64,000 nucleotides of DNA from Gari tellinella (Eukaryota > Mollusca > Bivalvia > Cardiida > Psammobiidae): contig OV277864.1 of NCBI GenBank assembly GCA_922989275.2, positions 19,789,550 to 19,853,549 on the forward strand, written 5' to 3'. Shown piece by piece: positions 56,035 through 64,000 of this stretch (position 1 is the first letter of the stretch; every line of letters begins with the position of its first letter). The notes below the pieces were generated by a model, which saw only the letters and a program-made list of their open reading frames with translations, did not search any database and was not told where the DNA came from. The translations under genes and the position numbers were made by a program.

Positions 56035-56190
56035 ACTATTTGGATCCGTATAAACTGTCGCATAACGCAGCGTGGGATGAGGATGAATAGTGTTTGATGT
56101 ATCACGTCAGTTTGCTTTCGAGCAAGCATGGAACAATAATCTAGACCATATTTATGCGATATTATGAAATTAACGGTTAAAGCAGACGCC
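56035..56190. repeat. Family A relic
   Basis: GGCAAACTATTTGGATCCGT, CGCATAACGCAGCGTGGGAT and AATAGTGTTTGATG are worn hairpin 1 arms; GGTTAAAGCAGACGCC near 56177 may be end debris. Confidence 0.45.
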
Positions 56191-56489
56191 AAATTATGAC
56201 AATAGAATAGGTTAATGGATTGGGAAAATGCGTTTCTTTTATTTATTGAAAATAAATTGGCCGATTCGAATTTAACAGAATTTCGACAATAGACAGTAAC
56301 CAATATATATATTTGCAAACATTATACTGACCATGTTTGGTAACACCAAACTTTCTTAAATAACAAAAAATATAAAGAAATAGTTCAATTAATTAACGAC
56401 GACTGTAAAGCCTATTAGAGTATCTGTAAACGTTGTGCATTTTTTAACCTTGGTATTAAAGTATATAAAGTAACATGATGAAATATATT

Positions 56490-56654
56490 GAAAGGTTTTG
56501 ATCCAGATGAGACACCTGGTGACTCGACGTCTAATCTGGATTACAACTATCTTACACTGTATTATGTTTAGAAGAAAAATGCATTCAAATCAACTTTTAT
56601 AGTTGCAGACTACACAAATTGCAGACAGACGACCAAAAGGGTGAAAAGTTAACA
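56490..56654 (+). mobile_element. Family A relic, right end kept
   Basis: AGGTTTTGATCCAGATGAGA and TCTAATCTGGATTACAACTA form a hairpin with tip CCTGGTGACTCGACG. Right end CAGACGACCAAAAGGGTG then AAAAGTTAA. Confidence 0.5.
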
Positions 56655-59216
56655 AGTGGTGTTTTATTTCCTTAAAGAAATGGACGTCCTTTAGAACAAG
56701 CATTTTATCTCCAGCTGCTTCTTCTTGTAGCATGTCTAGATACATTCAAACATTGGTATGTTGAACTCGCGAACGTAGAACATATCCGTAGTTCAAAGTT
56801 TAAATGTATATTCTCTTCTAATTTGACGTAATTTCGAATTAAGCGAGTTTGAGATAACAATGCTCGACTGTACATGGAACGTCTAACAGGTCAATTATAT
56901 TATACCAGTCTGGCATATGGTGTAAGTTCAATGCTTGATTAGGCACTTTGAAGTGAAAGTGCATCAGGCCTACTGTTGATACTGCCAATGTCAGCTTTTA
57001 CGATTCTCTAGAAAGTGTAGACTGTTTTATAGTTTAAACAGTAGTAGATTCTAAGACCCACATAATCGTTACATAATGAGCAATACTGTTATGAACATCA
57101 AAGTAGTTAACAGTTAATATCCTCTACGAGTATGGTCTTATTTATATGCAGGATTTAGTACCTAACGGAACACACACTGATACGACACGATAATGACGGA
57201 ATCTTGTGAGAGAGAGTATGAATCATTTAGCTAATGGATGAGTTCGGATCCTTATATGACAGGGGGAAATTTACCAACCAGTCAATAGCCAACTTAAGTG
57301 TGAATTCAAATAACAGAATTATTGTTTAAGCATTCAAGGGATTTGAAATATAAGTGAAACTATGTTATTTAGCATGTGTTATTAGGTCATGAGCAATAAC
57401 ATATGCGTTTCGGCGGACGATAAATTGTTTCATTTTATTGTGGAAGGTATCGGTATATACAAATATGCACGTTGTGAAGGAAAACGAATCAAAAGTTAAA
57501 CTCTTCACCAGCTAATATGCCCTCCACGATACCAATGTCGTATGAAACCAATACAAAAATGTGCAACTTATTCTAATAAATACGAAAGACTCAAGCAGGA
57601 AACGCAACACAAACAATACACCCACCTCTCAAGCAGAACACACACACAGTCATACCATAACAAACACACACACACGCAATCCCATTCCCTCATCTACACA
57701 CTAAATAGAAAACAACACGCAAAACATAAAGCAAAGTGAATATAGGAGCCCGCCTTGGTACGGTCAGCAGCAATCAACAATCAATTATAAACTAATTATT
57801 AACAACCACTGGGGGGGTTAAACCTGGGTTTAGGGGCGCCCAACCTCACTCTTATCTCCTATATTCACCTATAAAGACGAACAGTGTACATAAAATATAA
57901 ACATTGTTCCACAACCTTACGATAAAAAAGACCGCCAGCACAGTAAGTAAATACTTGTAAAACATCTAACAAAAATTCTATGACAAGATTATTAGTAGCC
58001 CGGGAATTAATTAAACATTCAAGCCCGTGTTAAAACTAACCCACTATGGCAACGGTCAAATTGTACTCAAGTGACTAGTCTGTAGTAACGAGTAACTGTA
58101 AGACATGGATGGGTTTAGGGTACGACAGAGAGGGAGAGAAAAAAAGCACGAAAATCCGACATAACTCTCCCGGTTAAGGACGGCTTTAGAGATACATCAT
58201 TATGTAGTGCTAAGCCCTGTCTGTCGTCGCACAACCAAAGAGGAAAGCATAGTTATCAATTGTAGATTGATCGATAACCAAACGTGAAGTGCGCAGCAAT
58301 ATAGTTGGATCATAATCCTTTTTGAGGAAAAATCTAATACGTTTCACAAATAGGTTTTGAAAATGCATATGTCCAAGAATCTTACAAAGTCTGTAAATCA
58401 CATCATCATAAAATGTCTCATACTTTACGTCCTGCTCATACACTGTGACACTTTGTACCTGAATAGGATCTAAAGGTTTCCACATATCTGTTAAGACTAA
58501 ATGTGCCTGATGTTGTTCGTGTATTTAAGCCAATGCACCATCTCGGTTCTAGGTAGCCAATGGTATACTTGTGTGGATAGCTTCTGAATTTGTTTTTGTC
58601 TAATCTGACATTCGAACAAGCTATTGTTTTTTAGCTGAAAGATATTTAACTAATTGGTACACATTTTTTTGACACGTTGATTTGTTTTGATGACCCGTTG
58701 TGTTCCAAATTCATTACATTTTACTGTTTAACAGCAGGCGTAGTAATACAGTATTTTAGCGATCCGTAAATCAGTATATTATACGCGCACTGTGTAGTAT
58801 GATTTCACAGTATGATTGAGCCGTACGCAGTAAATATTTCGCGCTTATGTGATAAATTAACGTTCTGTTTTATGCCGTTGAGCTTAATGAACTTTCGCAC
58901 AATAATCGTCATTACCATCAATTTACACAAGAACTTAATTTGGAGGTTCGAGTAGCAACACAAAATATATGCGATGGTAACAACATGTGCATGGATTTCT
59001 GTAAGTGTCATAAAGATAAGTCTCTAAAAGTCCAAATCGATAGAGACCCTACGCGTTCGTTCCATTTGCTCACTTATGATTCAAGGAATGCTTATAAAGT
59101 ACAATTATGTTGCAGAATGCAGTTCTTATGCTTAATACAGGATACTTATATACAACCAGTTCCTACAAAAGCCTTCTGCATTACTACTATCCAATATGAA
59201 GCTACTACTTGATGTC
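56655..59216. other. Long stretch with only simple and short inverted repeats
   Basis: Contains a CA-rich tract at about 57600-57680 (CAAACACACACACACGCAAT) and a bounded inverted repeat at 57737-57870. No gene was recognised; the 91- and 90-codon frames near 58.3 and 59.0 kb have no motif. Confidence 0.4.
57737..57870. repeat. Inverted-repeat-bounded 134-bp unit
   Basis: GTGAATATAGGAG at the left matches CTCCTATATTCAC at the right exactly over 13 bp. The interior has AACCACTGGGGGGGTTAAAC and GGCGCCCAACC segments. Whether it is a MITE is open, because no target duplication is visible. Confidence 0.55.
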
Positions 59217-59368
59217 TTAACCCTTTCACTTTCAATGATGCTAAAAAGCGTGTTTGCAAACAGTTTGAATCCTGATCAGGACCCAAACTGTTTGACACTC
59301 GTTTCGAAATTTATTGAGTCATACTTCCTTAATTTTTATTTTGAAACGACATTGCAGTGAAATGGTTA
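59217..59368 (+). mobile_element. Family A MITE, hairpin collapsed
   Basis: TTAA at 59217-59220 and 59365-59368; ends CCCTTTCACTTTC and TGCAGTGAAATGG. The hairpin has lost its tip and reads CAAACAGTTTGAATCCTGAT then CAGGACCCAAACTGTTTG, a compact palindrome lacking the GACGCCGCG section. Confidence 0.82.
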
Positions 59369-60631
59369 AACAAGTGTCGAATCGTCAGAATTTGAATGGC
59401 TGTTATTCTTACTTGAACAAAACAAACTCCTTAACTGAACAATGATCGGTGTTCAGCTGCTTGTCTGTACTGTTGAAGACGTTACTGCTAAACATGTTAA
59501 GATGCATAGTTTCTTATAATACTCCTTTTCTAGAAAAGAGTTATCGTAGTTATAATCTGGTGTTATATTACCGCCTAATGGGTAGTGAATATTCAGCTTT
59601 ATTTGTACTAAAACGATTTTTAGAAAGTCAGATATTCTTATTTCAATATTATTGATTTAGACTGCCAGCCCATAAACTTCTTTTTCTTTTAATAAAACTA
59701 AAAAGTAAAAAGGTGTAAATGTAACTTTTAATGTAAATAGTATCATTCAGTCATATATGTACAAAAATGTACGGCTGCAAAATACTTTTAAGTGATATGA
59801 GAACTCTTTCCGGATATTGCCTATTGTTTTGATGCTTTTGACAGCAAATATAAATACGTATTTCAATGTCAGACATTTTGAAACCTTTGATAAATTCTGT
59901 TGAAAGTGTGCGTAAGTTACATGCTGTGAACCCACATGATCATTACTGTTATTTAATAATAACTTAGCTAACGTTAATTAAATCGATTAACATATATTGC
60001 GTTGATGGTTTATCATAAAGACTACATGACCGTTAGTAGGGTTAACAAAGTGCGACACGACAAATGAAAAATATAAAGTACCGATATAATGTTTTCGAAT
60101 TTATTTTATAAAGTTTTCGAAATGTTTGTAAACAACTTAAGGGAACAATATTAAAGATTAGTATATCTCGACTCCGTCCATGAACATAAACATACCCTTT
60201 TCACGTTTGTTAAAGTACACGAATCAATCAACATGTGATCAAGTTCAAATGCATAATCACAGTCACAGATGGATGATGCGTCTACGAAACAATGGGTCTT
60301 TATAGCCTAAAACTGAATTTCAATAGGAAACCATTTTAATACAATATTGACTGTAGCTATAATTATGAGCATTACCTGATAGCATAACCTATGATTTTGA
60401 ATAACATCACGGCAAACACGTTGTTTTAGATAAGATTAGTGTATAATATGTATACCACTTCTTCTTCGAATAATACGCCACTCCCACTCTGTGGCAACTT
60501 CGCACATGAGTTTATTTACAAACGGTGTAAACGACGCGCACATATGTACACTGTTGTACAGTACAGGTTTAAAATATAAATACAGCCCTTTCATGACTTA
60601 GTGAGTAGAGACCAAGCATCTCTTAACCCAT
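59369..60631. other. Unassigned AT-rich sequence
   Basis: No supported gene or element. Confidence 0.4.
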
Positions 60632-60876
60632 TTAACCCATAGCCTGTTTCTAGTATTTAAGATATGTGACCTATTAAAGCAGGCTAAAAGTAAAGCAGAA
60701 TGCGCCCTAGGGCGCATTCTGCTTTACTTTCAGCCTGCTTGAAGTTACTATCTGCTAGGATATAGAAAAAATATTCTTAAGGTACATATTCATGACAGTA
60801 TAAAATGGAACTATTTTCTTTGGCGGATGAATAAAATGAATGCGCTAAAAGTCGCTTCTATAAGGGAAAGGGTTAA
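60632..60876 (+). mobile_element. Family B MITE
   Basis: TTAA at 60632-60635 and 60873-60876; ends CCCATAGCCTG and TATAAGGGAAAGGG. The hairpin 2 tip GCGCCCTAGGGCGC is perfectly paired. A second TTAACCCATTTAACCCAT doublet at the left suggests a small slip at the end. Confidence 0.9.
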
Positions 60877-61687
60877 AGGCTATGACACCTTCGCCCATTA
60901 TGGTGTATTCTGAAGGATTATGATGGCAGCGGGAAAGAAGAAATCAAGGTACACCTCTGTATAACAGAAAGACAGTATGTACTTTACTGTACGACCTCGA
61001 GTATTGAGAGGGGGTTGGATGGAAGACATATAGTTTAACCGGTGATTTCGTTGACCACTTGGAAGAACCAAATATCGTTGTCCTACATGTGAGTTTAGTT
61101 TGGTTTCGATCGAGAATTATAGGGTAAAATGGTACGATGATATAAAGCCGTGTGTTGATAAATGCAAACTTACATTCCTAACTGGTATCAAATACGTAGC
61201 CTAACCTTCACGAGGCAATACGACTTGGCTAAACTTTCTTGGTACATGAAACTTGCGCCGTTCACTAATATTGATAACATAATAATGCAATAACTGTTTT
61301 AGTATAGAACAGATCAGACCATGATTGTATTGTATTTCCTTGTACATGGTACATCATCATATATAACAAATGTATAACATATAATAGTACGAGCATAATT
61401 ATATTCATATGTTAAAATATAACAATATTAGAAAGACAGAACCCCCAAAACATATGAGACTCCGTACGGCGGCACATCCATTTGTAGGGTGACATGAATG
61501 ACATCAAACGAATGAGCAGAAAATAGAAGCGAAAGAGGAGGTTCCAATAGGTGACGTGAATTACGAAGCAGAGACGTTGTATTTTATGAGCAATCTGAAT
61601 ATCATGTTTAATCACCATGAGACATTTTCTGCTTATCCGACGATAAGATAGAAATACATATTTTCTCTTATCTCACGCCACCGACTT
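60877..61687. other. Unassigned sequence
   Basis: No supported gene or element. Confidence 0.4.
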
Positions 61688-61689
61688 TA

Positions 61690-61800
61690 AGTGCTTACTC
61701 TCTACAACAACCCTCCTGACAACGTCTCCTTCTTAACAACGATCATTGCCGCAGTTCCCTAAACAGGACAATTAAGTCAAATAACAACTTTTTTACATTT
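61690..61800 (+). mobile_element. Family E left-end fragment
   Basis: AGTGCTTACTCTCTACAACA, CCTCCTGACAACGTCTCCTT and GCCGCAGTTCCCTAAACAGG match the left part of E. The hairpin and right end are missing. Confidence 0.6.
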
Positions 61801-61868
61801 CACACTTAATGTTATAAATAATCAAAACATCATGTTATTTCAAACATAATTATAGTCACTGGCTCAAA

Positions 61869-62118
61869 TACAGTGGAGAATCTGTTATTCTTTCCCGTTT
61901 AAACGCAAACGTACGCAAACGCAAAGCGCTAAAACGTAGAAAAAAACAACTTTTGGACAATTCTGATATTTCATGTTTATCTCGGTTGCAAACAGTTTGG
62001 AGCCTGATCAGACGCTGGGTTACCCGGCGTCTGATCTGGCTCCAAACTGTTTGCTCTGCAAATAATAGTTTTAGCGTAAACGCGTTTATTGGGAAAGAAT
62101 AACACATTCTCCACTGTA
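61869..62118. mobile_element. Family C MITE
   Basis: TA at 61869-61870 and 62117-62118; ends CAGTGGAGAATCTGTTATTC and CACATTCTCCACTG. The hairpin 1 tip GCTGGGTTACCCGGC has one mispair. Confidence 0.9.
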
Positions 62119-62267
62119 GTTTAACTTGAAATTAATGGTCATAAATTTCCTGCATCAATTAAAGACAACCATTAAATCACTATTATAGTTCGGTCATTGG
62201 CACTTCGCATTTTGCCTTGATTATGTTTTATCTCATAAAATAAACAACGACACTCCTAAAATCTCGA

Positions 62268-62425
62268 ATGGGAAGTTCCAGTTTCTCATTCTATCTAGCA
62301 CGGATTTTACTATTTAGGTTGGCTAACTTTAAAATATTGCAACTGTAAAACGGTGCAGACCCTACAGAAGCCCTTTAATCGGAGCATATAATGTTTCTAG
62401 GATAAGTGTACTCTATTCTATGTCT
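62268..62425 (+). mobile_element. Family K relic
   Basis: TGGGAAGTTCCAGTTTCTCA, GGATTTTACTATTTAGGTTG, ACGGTGCAGACCCTACAGAA and GGATAAGTGTACTC follow the K order. The ends are not preserved. Confidence 0.5.
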
Positions 62426-63039
62426 CGTTAATACTTCGCGTGAGTCTTGAGTGCAGTAATATCGAAAATTGCAATTAAACAACCAAATTTTACTTTGCGT
62501 TATCTTTGAATAATCAATTGTTGATGTCTTGCTGTGTTTTAGGCGACTTTTCTGGTATATGCAATTAATGCGGATCCCGGGTAAATTGATTCTAATCAAG
62601 ATCTAGACTGCCTGACACAGTTTCAATTTTATAGGTAACATACCATAGTTTCTCCAACACTAAGTATGTACTGTTTTCAGGCGATAAATATGCAGCAAGC
62701 GATATTTCAGCAGGAACAACGTAGGAAATAAATTCGTATCCCTTAAGCCTTCTCTTGAATTGCTTGCATGCTCTTATCTGATTACATTTTCCAAAAGTTA
62801 CAAAAATATTTCCTCAGGAATCATACATGTCGAATCTTTGTTTCGAAATGCTGGTGTATCATGGGTAGTTGTTAAATTGCATAAGTTGTTTGTTTAACGG
62901 GTAATACATCAAAAGCATTTACAGTCTGAATAACAAACAGGATAGAGTCTGATCACAAGCCCACTCACATCAGTTCATGGTAGCCTCATGCGTGTGTTTG
63001 GAAACATAGCATGTTTCAAACTATAATTAAGATCATACA
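62426..63039. other. Unassigned sequence
   Basis: No supported gene or bounded element. Confidence 0.4.
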
Positions 63040-63282
63040 TACAGTGGAGAAAATGTTATTCTTTCCCAATAAACGCGTTTACGCTAAAACAATTATTTCT
63101 ATTGTAAACAGTTCGGAGCCAGATCAGACGCCGCGTAACTAGGCGTCTGATCAGGCTCTAAACTGTTTGCCACCAAGACAAAAACGAATTATCAGAATTG
63201 TCCAAAAGTTGCATTTGCTACGTTTTAGTGTTTTGCGTTTCGTTTTGTTTAAACGAGAAAGAATAACGTATTCTCCACTGTA
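63040..63282. mobile_element. Family C MITE
   Basis: TA at 63040-63041 and 63281-63282; ends CAGTGGAGAAAATGTTATTC and ACGTATTCTCCACTG. The hairpin tip CCGCGTAACTAGG is imperfect. The body is shortened by the loss of CGTACG-type repeats on the right. Confidence 0.88.
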
Positions 63283-63398
63283 TAGTTAACAGCTGAATGA
63301 TCTAACAGTGTTGTAATTATGACATAGATTCAGGAAATCCGATATCTTTGACCTAGGCTTTGATAACTTGTCGATCTGACCTCTCTCTTGTTCGGCCT

Positions 63399-63596
63399 TT
63401 AACACTTTCACTCTAAGTGACGTCATACAACCCATTTGCAAAAGGTTTTGATCCTGATCAGACTTCGTGTTACACGGCGTCTGGTCAGGATCAAACATGT
63501 GTGCTACTTGTGATACTGCCTTAAATCTAACGTTGAAACGATATTACGTATTACAGCAATATTGAAGCATACGACAATACGACGGTAAAGGGGGAA
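63399..63596 (+). mobile_element. Family A MITE
   Basis: TTAA at 63399-63402 then CACTTTCACTCTAAGTGACG; right end CGGTAAAGGGGGAAAG, where TTAA is mutated. Hairpin 1 arms GGTTTTGATCCTGATCAGAC and GTCTGGTCAGGATCAAAC. Confidence 0.75.
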
Positions 63597-63893
63597 AGCA
63601 CATCATGGTAAATTTGATCTTGAAAGGTTAAACGAGTTCGTAACAAATGACTTCTTAACGCAGGACAGTATTTAGGACGAAACTCCATTTCAGGTGGCTA
63701 CTTAATGCATGATTAAAGTAAGGCATGGGCTTTCGGCTTTACTATTAGCCAATTGAATCTTGTTATCCTCCCTTCTTCGCTAAAGAGTGTCTGGTTTAGG
63801 TTTTGCTACACACTTTTACAGCTCTGTAAAAGAGGTGGGTTGTTCTTTTTATGCATTTTCGCTCGTTTCGCCTTTCACCAATTTTCATTTCAC

Positions 63894-64000
63894 TTAATCC
63901 ATTTATACCCAGTGGATTATTCTATGTTTATTTATTGGATTAGTCCATTTTTTAACAAAGGGATGCCTGGTCAAAATTTTCATTTTCATTTTGTTTTATA
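63894..64000 (+). repeat. Partial copy of the 17.3-kb K-loop sequence, cut by the window end
   Basis: TTTATACCCAGTGGATTATT, TATTGGATTAGTCCATTTTT, AAAGGGATGCCTGGTCAAAA and TTTTCATTTTGTTTTATA match 17283-17375 in order. TTAA at 63894-63897 may be its border. The rest lies beyond the window. Confidence 0.7.

Noticed and set aside
57542..57739. 65-codon Thr/His-rich frame
   Set aside because: It is a translation of a CA-rich simple repeat.

Overview
This is a low-GC, eukaryotic, essentially gene-free window packed with short non-autonomous DNA transposons (MITEs). I see no host protein-coding gene, rRNA or functional tRNA. The only long reading frame (31432-33297) is the reverse transcriptase part of a 5'-truncated non-LTR retrotransposon. 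The repeat style and the very high MITE density suggest a marine invertebrate, most likely a bivalve mollusc. That is inference; nothing here identifies a species.

I sorted the repeats into families by terminal sequence, flanking target site and centre. Family A (about 200-215 bp): TTAA target, ends CCCTTTCACTG, piggyBac-like, centre is hairpin 1 (CAAACAGTTTGGATCC / TGATCAGACGCC and its inverse). Family J: TTAA, ends CCCTTAGC, hairpin 1 variant. Family K (about 215-260 bp): TTAA, ends CCCATTCACCC or CTCTTTCC, hairpin 1 relative (CAAACAGTGTAGACCCTGAT). Family B (about 250 bp): TTAA, ends CCCTTTCCC or CCCATAGCC, centre is hairpin 2 (AAAGTAAAGCAGAATGCGCC and inverse). Family C (about 250 bp): TA target, ends CAGTGGAGAA, Tc1/mariner-like, hairpin 1. 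Family D (about 205 bp): TA, ends CAGTAAAACCTCTCT, a hairpin 2 relative. Family E (about 365 bp): TA, ends CAGTGCTCCCTC, hairpin 1. Family H: ends GGGCCCGTTTCATAAAAC. Family I: hAT-like, ends CAGGGCTCCAGATAAG. There are also a 680-bp element F, a roughly 0.75-kb repeat G, and single elements with good terminal repeats.

Layout: 1-31 kb is a dense field of MITEs, with a family B copy nested in a family D copy near 24.1 kb and element F nested in a family E copy near 26.3 kb. 31.4-33.3 kb holds the retrotransposon ORF. 34.3-41.4 kb and 41.4-47.7 kb are two closely similar tandem copies of one 6-7 kb segment. They differ by transposon presence or absence, which gives clean empty and filled sites. 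47.7-64 kb returns to scattered MITEs with long plain stretches; the last 107 bp are a truncated copy of sequence also found at 17.3 kb.

The most interesting pattern is modular. The same two hairpins occupy the centres of families whose ends and target sites belong to different transposase classes (TTAA and TA). Within copies the two hairpin arms change together. This looks like a shared, self-correcting hairpin cassette riding in several kinds of MITE.
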